A stretch of 64,000 bases of DNA from Mangrovimicrobium sp048323675 (lineage in GTDB: Bacteria; Pseudomonadota; Gammaproteobacteria; Pseudomonadales; Halieaceae). Position numbers and translations under genes: made by a program. Shown here piece after piece: positions 45,851 to 54,265 of this stretch (the stretch's first letter is position 1; each line of letters begins with the position of its first letter). Under the pieces are notes generated by a model. That model worked only from the letters and a program-made list of their open reading frames with translations. It was not told where the DNA came from and ran no database searches. Location of the stretch: positions 62,001-126,000 of the forward strand of contig NZ_JBLWFK010000004.1 in the NCBI RefSeq assembly GCF_048323675.1, in the 5' to 3' direction.

Positions 45851-46933
45851 CTAGCGCAATTTCAATGTGGCCAGCCCGAACAGGACCAGCATGACGGTAA
45901 TAATCCAGAAGCGCACAATAACCCGCGGCTCCGGCCAGCCTTTCAATTCGTAGTGGTGATGGATCGGCGCCATGCGGAATATCCGCTTGCCGGTCAGCTT
46001 GAAGGATGCGACCTGCAGGATGACCGACACCGTCTCCAGCACAAAAATGCCGCCCATGATGAACAGCACAATCTCGTGGCGGGTAATCACCGCCACTGTG
46101 CCCAGCGCCGCGCCGAGCGCCAGTGCGCCCACATCGCCCATGAAGACCTGCGCGGGATAGGTGTTGAACCAGAGAAAACCGAGGCCCGCCCCGGCGATGG
46201 CGCAGCAGAACACCGCGAGCTCACCGGCGCCCGCTACGTAGGGAATGTGCAGGTAGTGGGCGAAGTCCACGTGCCCGGTGAGGTAGGCGAAAATACCGAG
46301 CGCGCCCCCCACCATCACGGTGGGCAGGATCGCCAGCCCGTCCAGGCCGTCGGTCAGGTTCACCGCGTTGCTGGAACCGACGATCACGAAGTAGGCGAAG
46401 GGGATGAACAGGACGCCCATCGCAATCGACACGTCCTTGAAGAACGGCACGTAAAGTTCCGTGGTCACCGGAGTATCGATAGCGAAGTACAGGTAACAGG
46501 CAGCGGCCAGGCCGGCGACGGACTGCCACAGGTATTTCCAGCGCGCCGGCAGGCCCCGCGGATTCTTTTCCACCACCTTGCGGTAGTCGTCGACCCAGCC
46601 GACCGCGCCAAAGGCGGCGGTGACCAGCAGGGCAATCCACACGTAGGTGTTGCGCAGGTCCGCCCACAGCACCGTCGCAATCGCGATAGCGACGAGAATG
46701 AGCGCGCCCCCCATGGTCGGGGTGCCCGCCTTGCTGAGGTGGCTTTGCGGGCCGTCGTCGCGCACCGCCTGGCCGACCTGGTGATAGCTCAGGCGACGGA
46801 TCATCCATGGACCCACCAGCAGGGAGATCGCCAGCGCGGTTCCCGTGGCCAGAATGCCGCGCAGGGTAAGGTACTGGAAAACCAGGAAAGCACTTTCATA
46901 TTGGCCCAGGTACTCGGCCAGCATAAGCAGCAT
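45851..46933 (-). CDS. mraY: phospho-MurNAc-pentapeptide transferase MraY
   Basis: Makes lipid I by transferring phospho-MurNAc-pentapeptide to undecaprenyl phosphate. From ATG 46933 it has 360 residues, the exact usual length, and ten membrane helices. Catalytic signatures are GTPTMGGALI, GWVDDYRKVV, NLTDGLDGLA and FRMAPIHHHYELKGW. The start shares one base with the murF stop (TGATG). Longer in-frame extensions upstream are shadows of murF. Confidence 0.97.
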   Translation of the reverse strand: MLLMLAEYLGQYESAFLVFQYLTLRGILATGTALAISLLVGPWMIRRLSYHQVGQAVRDDGPQSHLSKAGTPTMGGALILVAIAIATVLWADLRNTYVWIALLVTAAFGAVGWVDDYRKVVEKNPRGLPARWKYLWQSVAGLAAACYLYFAIDTPVTTELYVPFFKDVSIAMGVLFIPFAYFVIVGSSNAVNLTDGLDGLAILPTVMVGGALGIFAYLTGHVDFAHYLHIPYVAGAGELAVFCCAIAGAGLGFLWFNTYPAQVFMGDVGALALGAALGTVAVITRHEIVLFIMGGIFVLETVSVILQVASFKLTGKRIFRMAPIHHHYELKGWPEPRVIVRFWIITVMLVLFGLATLKLR

Positions 46934-48300
46934 CAGTGATTTCCTCCGCCCGCTGCCGGGATTAATGCCTGGAGGACGCGCTCCATGCGCGCGCCCCGTG
47001 AACCCTTGATCAGGATGGTGTCGCCCTCCGTAAACTCGTCCAGGGCAGCCGCCGCGGCAGACGCGCAATCGGCGAACCAGCGCCCGCCGTCACCGAAGGC
47101 CGCGACCGCTTCGCGCAATTCGTCGCCCACACCCCAGAACCCGTCGAGCCCGGCGGTTGCGGCGTACTCCCCCAGTTCCCGGTGCATCTGCGCGCTGGCT
47201 TCACCCAGTTCGCGCATCGCGCCCATCACCAGCGTGCGCCGGCCTTCGCCAGTGGCGAGCAGGTCGATGGCAGCGTGGACCGAGGCGGGATTGGCGTTGT
47301 AGCAGTCGTCGACCACCACCGCGCCACTCGCCGCCCGATGACTGGAAAGTCGCCCCGCGGTGGGGGCGACTGAAGTGAGGCCAGCGCTGATTTCTTCCGG
47401 TTCGAGCCCGCAGGCAAGACCCACGGCGATCGCCGCCAGCGCATTGGCCACATTGTGCCGGCCAGCGAGTTGCAGCCGCACCGGGAACTCCGAGGCCCCG
47501 GTTACCGCGGTGAAGCTGCAACCCGCCAGTCCCCCGGCTTTCACGCCCCTGGCGCAAACTGTTGCATTTCCCTCGAGGGAAAAGTCGATGATTCGTGCTG
47601 AACCGGCGCGCTGCCGCCACTGTGCCGCCCAGGGCTGGTCGGCGTTGATCACCGCCGTATCCCCCGCGCCGAGGCCGTCGAAAATCTCGCCCTTGGTTTG
47701 CGCCACGCCCTCGAGGCTGCCGAAGCCCTCGAGATGTGCCGGCATGGCGTTGAGCAGGACAGACACCGTGGGACGTCCCAGTGCGCAGAGATAGGCGATA
47801 TCGCCGCGTTTCGCCGCCCCCATCTCCACTACCGCGAAGGCGTGGTCGGGCTGCAGGCGCAGCAGGGTCAGCGGTACTCCGATTTCGTTGTTCAGGTTGC
47901 CCCCGGTGGCAAGTGTGTTGCCGCGCTGTGACAACACTGCGTGGATCAAGTTCTTGGCGGTGGTTTTTCCGGCGCTGCCGGTGATCGCTACCAGCGGTCC
48001 CCGATAGAGCGCGCGGTTGTAGGCGCCCAGGTCGCCGAGCCCCCGCAGGGTGTCGGCGACCTGCAGGCAGGGCAGCGCGCAGCTGCCGGCCTCGCTCACC
48101 AGTGCCGCCGCGGCCCCCGCCCCGGCAACCTGTTCCAGGTAATCGTGGCCGTCGAAGTTCTCGCCCCTGAGGGCGACGAACAGGCCGCCCTGCAGCGGTT
48201 TGCGGCTATCGGTAAAGACGTCATCGAAGGCGACGTCCTCCCCCAGCACGGATCCCTGCAACGGCCCCGCCAGTTCGCCCAGGCGCATGGCGCGCATCAT
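46933..48300 (-). CDS. murF: UDP-MurNAc-tripeptide--D-Ala-D-Ala ligase MurF
   Basis: Adds D-Ala-D-Ala to complete the UDP-MurNAc-pentapeptide. Recognised by DSRKPLQGGLFVALRGENFDGHDY, the P-loop ITGSAGKTTAKNLI, NLNNEIGVPLTLL, VEMGAAKRGDIAYL, GRHNVANALAAIA and DDCYNANPASVHAAI. It has 455 residues. It is joined to murE by ATGA and to mraY by TGATG overlaps, so precursor synthesis is translationally coupled. Confidence 0.97.
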   Translation of the reverse strand: MMRAMRLGELAGPLQGSVLGEDVAFDDVFTDSRKPLQGGLFVALRGENFDGHDYLEQVAGAGAAAALVSEAGSCALPCLQVADTLRGLGDLGAYNRALYRGPLVAITGSAGKTTAKNLIHAVLSQRGNTLATGGNLNNEIGVPLTLLRLQPDHAFAVVEMGAAKRGDIAYLCALGRPTVSVLLNAMPAHLEGFGSLEGVAQTKGEIFDGLGAGDTAVINADQPWAAQWRQRAGSARIIDFSLEGNATVCARGVKAGGLAGCSFTAVTGASEFPVRLQLAGRHNVANALAAIAVGLACGLEPEEISAGLTSVAPTAGRLSSHRAASGAVVVDDCYNANPASVHAAIDLLATGEGRRTLVMGAMRELGEASAQMHRELGEYAATAGLDGFWGVGDELREAVAAFGDGGRWFADCASAAAAALDEFTEGDTILIKGSRGARMERVLQALIPAAGGGNH

Positions 48301-49760
48301 GTCCGCGCCCTCCCCTGCAGGGCCTGCAGCGCGACCGCTTTATCGCTGAAGGGCAGGCGCTCGGCGCCGATGATCTGGTAGTTCTCGTGGCCCTTGCCGG
48401 CGATCACCACGCAATCGCCGGAGCTCGCCTCGGCGATGGCCCGATGGATGGCGCCGCTGCGGTCTGCTTCCACGGCGTAGTCGCCACTGCAGCCGGTCTC
48501 GATGTCGGCGATGATAGCCAGCGGCTCCTCGCCCCGGGGGTTGTCGCTGGTCAGGACCACCCGATCGGCCAACTGGCAGGCCACCCGGCCCATGATCTGG
48601 CGCTTCTGGCGGTCGCGATCACCACCACAGCCGAACACCACGACCAGCGCCCCGCTGACATGGGGCCTGAGCGACTGCAGCACCTGCTCCAGCGCGTCCG
48701 GGGTATGGGCATAATCGACGATCACCCGTAAACCCAGGCTATTCGGCAGTGACTGCATACGACCCGGCGCCGCCGCCAGGCCGGAGGTCGCGGCCAGTAC
48801 CGACTCCAGGCTGAGGCCGGCTAGCACAGCGGCACTCACGGCCGCGGCGAGGTTCAGCAGGTTGAAATCCCCGTGTAGCGGCGCCGAGAACGCGCCACTG
48901 CCCCAGGGCGTGCGCAGGACGCCCCGGACACCGAGGGTGGAAAATTCCGCGCGCTCCACGAAGACGTCGGCAGCGGGATCGCGCATGGAGTACGTGATGA
49001 CTTCCACCGCGGGATCGATCACCTGCAGGATACGCCGGGTAAACGGGTCGTCGAGATTGAGCACCGCCCGGCGCAGTCCTTCCACGGTGAACAGCGACAG
49101 CTTGGCGCGGCCGTAGGACTCCATATCCCCGTGGTAATCGAGATGATCGTGGGACAGGTTGGTGAACACCGCGGTGTGGTAGGGCACGCCGTTGACCCGC
49201 CCCTGCACCAGCGCGTGGGAAGACACCTCCATGCATACCGCGGGAATCCCGGCGTCGCGCCACTCGGCCAGCAGCGCCTGCAGGGACACCGCGTCCGGAG
49301 TGGTATTGCCGCCCTGGGCGACGTCCTCGGCGAGACTCGCCCCCAGAGTGCCAATCACCCCACAGGCGCTGCCGCAGGCGCGGAACAGCTGTGCCGCCAG
49401 CCGGCTGACCGTGGTTTTACCGTTGGTGCCGGTAATCCCCACCATGTGCAGCTGGGCGCCCGGCTGGCGATAGAAGCGCGCGGCGATAAAACCGGTTTCG
49501 TCGCGCAGGTCCGGCACCTCCACCAGGGGTACGGACAGGGCGTCGACAAATCCCTCCACTGGCGGTTCCGCCGCCACCGCGGCGGCGCCACTGGCGACCG
49601 CCTGTTCAATGAACTGGCGGCCGTCGTGCAATTCTCCGGGCATGGCAAGGAACAGGTCGCCGGGCACCACCTTGCGACTGTCGAGCTGCAACCCGCGGAT
49701 CGGGGTGTCCGCGCCGCTGCAAGCCGGCATGGCCAATACCTGGGCCAGGGACATGCTCAT
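48297..49760 (-). CDS. murE: UDP-MurNAc-L-Ala-D-Glu--meso-diaminopimelate ligase MurE
   Basis: Adds the third residue of the stem peptide. The motif TSDNPRGEEPL contains DNPR, the signature for meso-diaminopimelate rather than lysine, so this organism has DAP-type peptidoglycan. Other marks are DSRKVVPGDLFLAMPG, GITGTNGKTTVSRL, TTPDAVSLQALL, FTNLSHDHLDYHGDM and VDYAHTPDALE. It has 487 residues. It overlaps ftsI and murF by four bases each. Confidence 0.97.
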   Translation of the reverse strand: MSMSLAQVLAMPACSGADTPIRGLQLDSRKVVPGDLFLAMPGELHDGRQFIEQAVASGAAAVAAEPPVEGFVDALSVPLVEVPDLRDETGFIAARFYRQPGAQLHMVGITGTNGKTTVSRLAAQLFRACGSACGVIGTLGASLAEDVAQGGNTTPDAVSLQALLAEWRDAGIPAVCMEVSSHALVQGRVNGVPYHTAVFTNLSHDHLDYHGDMESYGRAKLSLFTVEGLRRAVLNLDDPFTRRILQVIDPAVEVITYSMRDPAADVFVERAEFSTLGVRGVLRTPWGSGAFSAPLHGDFNLLNLAAAVSAAVLAGLSLESVLAATSGLAAAPGRMQSLPNSLGLRVIVDYAHTPDALEQVLQSLRPHVSGALVVVFGCGGDRDRQKRQIMGRVACQLADRVVLTSDNPRGEEPLAIIADIETGCSGDYAVEADRSGAIHRAIAEASSGDCVVIAGKGHENYQIIGAERLPFSDKAVALQALQGRART

Positions 49761-51499
49761 GCGGCACCTCCCGGGCGGGCTTTCACCGCGGCAACTTCCT
49801 CGGGGAATTCGGTCGGCGTGACACCCAGCAGGCGCAGGGCGCCGCGGGTCACCGCAGAGAATACCGGCGCCGCGGCCGAGCCGCCGCCGTGTTCTTCACC
49901 TTTCGGCCCGTTGATCACCACCACGGAAACCACCCGCGGCTGGTCAACTGGCGCCACCCCGGCAAACAGGGCCACATACTCGTCGTCGAGATAGCCCTGG
50001 GGACCGATTTTGTGCACGGTGCCGGTCTTGCCGCCCACCACGAAGCCGGGCACCCGGGCGCGGCGCCCGGTGGCATCGTCCTCGGTAACCGCCCGCAGCA
50101 TGCCGCGGATTTCATGGGCCAGCCGGGGCGACAGCACCCGTTTGCCCGGCTCCGCCCCACCCTCCTGCGCCAGTAAGGTAACCGGACGCAGGATGCCGTC
50201 GCTGGCAAAGGCGCTGTAGGCCCGCGCGAGTTGCAGCGGGGTGGTGTTGATGCCGTAGCCGAAGGCCAGCGAAACCTTGTCGGTCGCGTACCAGCGCTTG
50301 CGGTCGGGGAGCAGGCCGTTGCTTTCGCCGGGGAAACCGGTGTTCATCGGTTCGCCGATACCGAAGCGGTGAAAGACCTCGCGGATGGGTTCGTGGCCGA
50401 GGTCCTCGGCGATCTTGGTCACGCCCACCTGGCTGGATTTCTGCAGGATGCGGGTCAGCGTCGCCTCGCCGTAATTGCGCGGGTCGCGGTAGGTTTTCGG
50501 GCCCACGCGAATGTAGCCGGGGGAAGTATCGATAACGGTTTCCGGGGTGTAGTGGCCGCTTTCCAGTGCCGCCACCATAGTCAGGGATTTCATGGTGGAA
50601 CCGGGCTCGTAGGTATCGGTGATCGCCCGGTTGCGCATGAACTCGGGCAGCAGTTCCTTGCGGTTGTTGGGGTTGCCGGCGGGGTAGTTGGTAATCGCCA
50701 GCACTTCCCCGGTGGCGGCATCCAGGGTCACCACACTGCCGGACTCCGCACCGCTGGCCATCACAGCCTTGCGCAACTCCTGGAACTGCAGGGTCTGCAG
50801 GCGCAGGTCGATGGACAGGCGCAGGTCCTTGCCGGGCTGCGCGGGCTCGACGACGCCGATATCGCGCACCATGTTGCCCTGCAAGTCCTTGATATAGCGC
50901 TTGCGGCCGGGCTTGCCCATCAACCAGTCGTTGTACTCCATCTCGATTCCGGCAATGCCCTGGCCATCGAGGTTGGTAAAGCCCACCAGTTGCGCGGCAG
51001 CAGCGCCGGCGGGATAGAAACGCTGGTATTCGCGCTCCCCGTAAACACCGCTGAAGCCCTTGCCCAGCACCTCGCGCGCCTTGGCCGGCGACTGGTGCCG
51101 CACCAGGTACATGAAACGCTTGCCCTCGTAGCGCGCCAGCTTCGCCTGCAGTTCCGCCAGGGGCAACTCCAGCGCCTGCGCCAGCCGCGGCAGCTGCTCG
51201 GAGCCCGCAAGCAGGCGCGGGTCGGCCCAGATCGAAATCACCGGCGTACTGACCGCCAGCGGCTCCCCGCGGCGATCGGTTATCACCCCCCGGTAGGCGG
51301 GAATCTCCGCGCTGCGCAGGGCCCGCGCCTCACCCTGGTCCTGCAGGAAGCTGTAGCCGTGCTCGGAATCGATGATCTGCAGGGACAGGATACGGCCCAC
51401 CAACAGCGCCAGCAGCGACACCAGCAGGGCGACGACGACGTAGAGGCGCCACATGCCGGCGCCTGCGGGCTTCACTGTTTGCTGCCGCCGCGGCCTCAC
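49757..51499 (-). CDS. ftsI: septal penicillin-binding protein 3 FtsI
   Basis: Class B transpeptidase of the divisome, partner of FtsW. It has 580 residues from GTG 51499, with an N-terminal helix (about 17-38), a PBP dimerisation domain (IPAYRGVITDRRGEPLAVS) and the transpeptidase domain. Catalytic motifs are S301TMK304 (PGSTMKS), the second motif S355-S356-Q357 and KTG (491-493). The second motif is normally SxN in FtsI; here the codon is CAG, so it is SxQ. The start overlaps ftsL as GTGA. Confidence 0.96.
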   Translation of the reverse strand: MRPRRQQTVKPAGAGMWRLYVVVALLVSLLALLVGRILSLQIIDSEHGYSFLQDQGEARALRSAEIPAYRGVITDRRGEPLAVSTPVISIWADPRLLAGSEQLPRLAQALELPLAELQAKLARYEGKRFMYLVRHQSPAKAREVLGKGFSGVYGEREYQRFYPAGAAAAQLVGFTNLDGQGIAGIEMEYNDWLMGKPGRKRYIKDLQGNMVRDIGVVEPAQPGKDLRLSIDLRLQTLQFQELRKAVMASGAESGSVVTLDAATGEVLAITNYPAGNPNNRKELLPEFMRNRAITDTYEPGSTMKSLTMVAALESGHYTPETVIDTSPGYIRVGPKTYRDPRNYGEATLTRILQKSSQVGVTKIAEDLGHEPIREVFHRFGIGEPMNTGFPGESNGLLPDRKRWYATDKVSLAFGYGINTTPLQLARAYSAFASDGILRPVTLLAQEGGAEPGKRVLSPRLAHEIRGMLRAVTEDDATGRRARVPGFVVGGKTGTVHKIGPQGYLDDEYVALFAGVAPVDQPRVVSVVVINGPKGEEHGGGSAAAPVFSAVTRGALRLLGVTPTEFPEEVAAVKARPGGAA

Positions 51500-51825
51500 G
51501 GCGCCACCACCCGGTAGCTGGAGAGGTCCGGCTCGACCATGTGCAGTTCGCTGCGCGCGACCTTTTCCACCCGCTGGTGCGAGGCCCACACGCTCTCTTC
51601 CAATACCAGCCGGCCGTATTCTTCCTGCAGGTGCCACTGCCGCGCCTCCAGTACCTGGAGCTCGGCGTAGAGCGCCCGGCAGGCGTGGGTGGTATGTATC
51701 ACGCCAAACGCGGACGCCACCACCAGCACCAGGGTGGCGAGATTGAGCCACAGCAGCCGGCGGCCCGGCGCGGGCGCGCCCAGAGTTGCGGTAGGCATGG
51801 TTGTTCCGGCGAGGCGGGCGGTCAT
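51496..51825 (-). CDS. ftsL: cell division protein FtsL
   Basis: A small bitopic protein of 109 residues: cytoplasmic N-terminus, one helix (about 24-46, LLWLNLATLVLVVASAFGVI), then a periplasmic leucine-zipper-like coiled coil (YAELQVLEARQWHLQEEYGRLVLEE) and the closing VEKVARSELHMVEP typical of FtsL. It forms the FtsQLB complex that activates FtsWI. The start overlaps rsmH as ATGA and the stop overlaps ftsI as GTGA. Confidence 0.93.
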   Translation of the reverse strand: MTARLAGTTMPTATLGAPAPGRRLLWLNLATLVLVVASAFGVIHTTHACRALYAELQVLEARQWHLQEEYGRLVLEESVWASHQRVEKVARSELHMVEPDLSSYRVVAP

Positions 51826-52739
51826 GGCAGCTTCTCCGCCACCCGCATGATGGCACTGCGGGCGCGTACGTTAGACCCCACTTCCGCGTCGGATGCTCGC
51901 AGCGCCTTGCCGACCAGCTTCATGCGCCGGTTGAGGTCGCTGTCCAGTACCGGCACACCCGGCGGCAACTGTTCGCCACGCGCCATGTCGCGCATGTAAC
52001 GCTTGACGATACGATCCTCCAGGGAATGGAAGCTGATCACCACCAGGCGGCCGCCCGGACGCAGCAGGTCCAGGGCCACGGCCAGCAGGTCCCGCAGGTC
52101 CTCGAGCTCGCGATTGACCTTGATGCGGATCGCCTGGAAGGCGCGGGTAGCGGGATGCTTGTGCTTTTCCCACTTGGGGTTGGCCTCGCTGACCAGTTTC
52201 GCCAGATCCCCGGTGGTGGTAATTGGCCGTTCCTCACGCCGCTCGACGATCGCCGCGGCGATACGGCGGGCAAAGCGCTCCTCGCCGTACTCCTTGAGTA
52301 CTTCCGCGATATCTTCTTGGCGCGCGTGCGCCAGCCACTCGGCAGCGGTTTCACCGCGACTGGTATCCATACGCATGTCCAAGGGGCCATCGTGCTGGAA
52401 GCTGAAACCGCGCTCCGCCTCGTCCAGTTGCGGGCTGGATACGCCGAGGTCCAGCAGGATACCGTCTACGGCCTCGATACCGCGCTCGCGCATCACCTGG
52501 GGAAGGTCGGCGAAGGAGCCATGATAGAAGCTGAACCGCGGGTCCTCGGCGGCCAGGGACTCGGCGACGTCGCGCGCTACCGGGTCCTTGTCGGTGGCCA
52601 GCAGGCGGCCATCGGCGTCGAGACTGGCCAATACCGCTCGGCTGTGCCCGCCGCGGCCAAAGGTACCGTCCACGTAAATACCGGAAGGCGCCGTTACCAG
52701 GGCGTCCACCGCTTCCTGTAACAGTACTGTCTGGTGCAT
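51822..52739 (-). CDS. rsmH: 16S rRNA (cytosine1402-N4)-methyltransferase RsmH
   Basis: Methylates C1402 of 16S rRNA with S-adenosylmethionine. It shows QTVLLQEAVDAL, the SAM motif YVDGTFGRGGHSRAVL, LLDLGVSSPQLDEAERGFSF, GPLDMRMD, KHPATRAFQAIRI and ISFHSLEDRIVKRYM. The chosen ATG 52739 lies 5 bases after AGGTGG; a GTG three codons earlier directly follows the mraZ stop. It has 305 residues. It is the second gene of the mra operon. Confidence 0.97.
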   Translation of the reverse strand: MHQTVLLQEAVDALVTAPSGIYVDGTFGRGGHSRAVLASLDADGRLLATDKDPVARDVAESLAAEDPRFSFYHGSFADLPQVMRERGIEAVDGILLDLGVSSPQLDEAERGFSFQHDGPLDMRMDTSRGETAAEWLAHARQEDIAEVLKEYGEERFARRIAAAIVERREERPITTTGDLAKLVSEANPKWEKHKHPATRAFQAIRIKVNRELEDLRDLLAVALDLLRPGGRLVVISFHSLEDRIVKRYMRDMARGEQLPPGVPVLDSDLNRRMKLVGKALRASDAEVGSNVRARSAIMRVAEKLP

Positions 52740-52748
52740 GGCGGCCAC

Positions 52749-53204
52749 CTACAGCTTCAGCGACAGTAATTCGTCGGGCAGCGCCGCATCGGCGCCGGAA
52801 TCGGCCAGCGCCTGTTCCTGCTCGGCCTGCCAGAGCGTCTGCGACCAGATCTCCAGCTTGTTGCCCTGCCCTACCAGCATCACCTCTTTTTCCAGCGCCG
52901 CGTAAGCGCGCTGCGCCGGCGGCAGCAGCATGCGCCCGCTGCCGTCCAGCTCGATATCCGTGGCATAACCGAGAACCAGCCGCTGGAAGCGCTTGATGCC
53001 CTGGTTGAGGGCGGGCAGGTTCTGGATGTCTTTCTCGATCCGCTCCCATTCGGGGAGGGGGTAGACGACCAGGCACTTGGCCTGGGTATCGATGGTGACG
53101 ACGATGTGGCCTTCACACTGGCTCAACAGACGCTCCCGCTGGCGCGCTGGTATTGCCAGCCGCCCCTTCGCATCCATATTGACCTGTTGAACCCCACGAA
53201 ACAC
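52749..53204 (-). CDS. mraZ: transcriptional regulator MraZ
   Basis: DNA-binding protein with two SpoVT-AbrB-like domains that represses the dcw operon, its own gene included. It starts with GTG 53204 (MFRGVQQVNMDAKGRLAIP), 7 bases after GGGGAG, matching E. coli MraZ from residue 1. The second domain has YATDIELDGSGRMLLPPAQR. At 151 residues it is normal. The 10-bp phased GTGG repeats just upstream are the likely binding sites. Confidence 0.95.
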   Translation of the reverse strand: MFRGVQQVNMDAKGRLAIPARQRERLLSQCEGHIVVTIDTQAKCLVVYPLPEWERIEKDIQNLPALNQGIKRFQRLVLGYATDIELDGSGRMLLPPAQRAYAALEKEVMLVGQGNKLEIWSQTLWQAEQEQALADSGADAALPDELLSLKL

Positions 53205-53231
53205 GCCGGTTCTCCCCACCTGTATCTATCT

Positions 53232-53281
53232 TCTCTCCACAAAAAGACAGATATATCCACTTATCACCACTTTTTTGCACT
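53232..53281 (-). promoter_or_regulatory. 10-bp phased GTGG repeats, candidate MraZ operator
   Basis: On the minus strand GTGG occurs at 53270-53267, 53260-53257 and 53240-53237, with a related GTGC at 53280-53277. All are on one 10-bp register (AGTGC, AGTGG, AGTGG, gap, TGTGG). MraZ is known to bind short direct repeats at 10-bp spacing in its own promoter (TGGGN in E. coli, GTGK-type in mollicutes). The array begins at the -10 box and covers the start of transcription, as expected for autorepression. Confidence 0.65.
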
Positions 53282-53307
53282 ATAGGCTTGTGTCTGGGAC
53301 GCGTCAA
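53279..53307 (-). promoter_or_regulatory. sigma-70 promoter of mraZ/dcw operon
   Basis: The minus strand has TTGACG at 53307-53302, a 17-bp spacer and TATAGT at 53284-53279, matching the consensus at 5 of 6 positions in each box. Transcription would start near 53272, within the MraZ repeat array, about 68 nt before the mraZ start. Confidence 0.8.
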
Positions 53308-53837
53308 CACGGGGCGATCAGAAAAAATGCTGTAAATTCAGACCGTTACGGGCATTTTTGGGGATATTTTTGAGGGTTTTTGCCAGTAAAAGACGCAGTA
53401 AAACAGCCCCCTATACTCGACACTTGAGGATTTACTTTAAGTTACAGGTTATTTTTTCATGTAGCGGTGGGGGGGTAAGTGCTTTTCGGTATATACCGTG
53501 GCGGTATCGGGGTCGTTTTCGGTTACACGGCGTCTGCGGAACTCCATAAACCAGCTTTCCAGCCTTTTTGGGGGCCAAAGTATTCCCCGGTGTCACTGGA
53601 TATCCCGGGGGTCTCGGGCCTTGATCCGGGGAGCGCTTTAGCCCGGCCCGGAGAGCGCACCAGGCCGCGCCGGGACCGCCAAAAAGCGCACATCCCTGTG
53701 CAGGCGCGGCCTGGTGCGCTCTCCGGACCTGGTTCAGTGGACGCGTCAGTTGCAGCGGTCGCCAGGCCGCCACTTTCCGCCGCACTGCAAGTCACGCCGT
53801 AAAAACCTGCCAAAACAGCAGCACTGATGCCAAACAC
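53308..53837. other. non-coding region between the mra promoter and rnpB terminator
   Basis: About 530 bp without a supported gene. It contains a 12-bp palindrome CGGTATATACCG (53487-53498), several T-rich runs close to the mra promoter, and a 79-bp perfect palindromic structure (53648-53726). Reading frames here (for example minus 53523-53861) cross the palindrome and terminator and lack family resemblance. Confidence 0.6.
53648..53726. repeat. large perfect inverted repeat (24-bp arms, 31-bp spacer)
   Basis: The arm 53648-53671 (starting CCGGAGAGCGCACC) is the exact reverse complement of 53703-53726. The spacer (53672-53702) contains a further 5-bp stem GCACA/TGTGC. Both strands would give the same very stable GC-rich hairpin. 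There is no adjacent T-run, so it is not a classical terminator. It lies between the rnpB terminator and the mra promoter; it may be a small mobile or REP-like element or a transcription barrier. Confidence 0.85.
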
Positions 53838-53870
53838 GAAAAAGCCCCCCGGTGTCACCACCGGAGGGCC
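53838..53870 (-). terminator. rho-independent terminator of rnpB
   Basis: On the minus strand GCCCTCCGGTG pairs with CACCGGGGGGC (one G-U) across a short loop and is followed by TTTTT. It begins a few bases after the predicted 3' end of RNase P RNA. Confidence 0.85.
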
Positions 53871-53875
53871 TGTAT

Positions 53876-54230
53876 CAAATGAGCCGGTCGATAAGCCGGG
53901 TTCTGTCGTGGACGATCATTCATCTGCGACAACTGTCACCAGTTGCCTGTAGCGACCTACCCGAACCCACCGCGGGCCACGGCATGCGGATTCCTATTTG
54001 GTCTTGCTCCAGGTGGGGTTTACCATCGCCGCCACTGTTGCCAGTGACGCGGTGCGCTCTTACCGCACCATTTCACCCTTACCCGGCGAACCGGGCGGTA
54101 TACTTTCTGTTGCACTTTCCGTAGGCTCGCGCCCCCCAGGCGTTACCTGGCACCCTGCCCTGTGGAGCCCGGACTTTCCTCCCCCGGCAGCTCCTTGCGG
54201 AACACCGGAAGCGATCGCCTGACCAGCTCG
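53876..54230 (-). ncRNA. rnpB: RNase P RNA (type A)
   Basis: The catalytic RNA of RNase P. Universally conserved blocks are present on the minus strand in the right order: GAGGAAAGTCCGGGCTCC near the 5' end, CAGGGTGCCAGGTAACGCC, AGTGCAACAGAAAG, GGTAAGGGTGAAA, GGTAAACCCCACC, GGAGCAAGACCAAATAGG, and the 3' element ACGACAGAACCCGGCTTAT. The length is about 355 nt. The ends are placed by comparison with E. coli and by the promoter and terminator. It lies between rsmI and mraZ, as in Pseudomonas relatives. Confidence 0.95.
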
Positions 54231-54236
54231 GGCGCA

Positions 54237-54265
54237 AGGGTAGCAGCAGTACCCGGCGTTCTCAA
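54237..54265 (-). promoter_or_regulatory. promoter of rnpB
   Basis: TTGAGA (54265-54260), a 17-bp spacer and TACCCT (54242-54237) place transcription start at about 54230, exactly the predicted 5' end of the RNA. The -35 box overlaps the rsmI stop. The -10 box is a weak match. Confidence 0.55.

Noticed and set aside
53523..53861. 112-codon minus-strand frame with a signal-peptide-like start
   Set aside because: It begins in the rnpB terminator and runs through the large palindrome; composition reflects the repeat.
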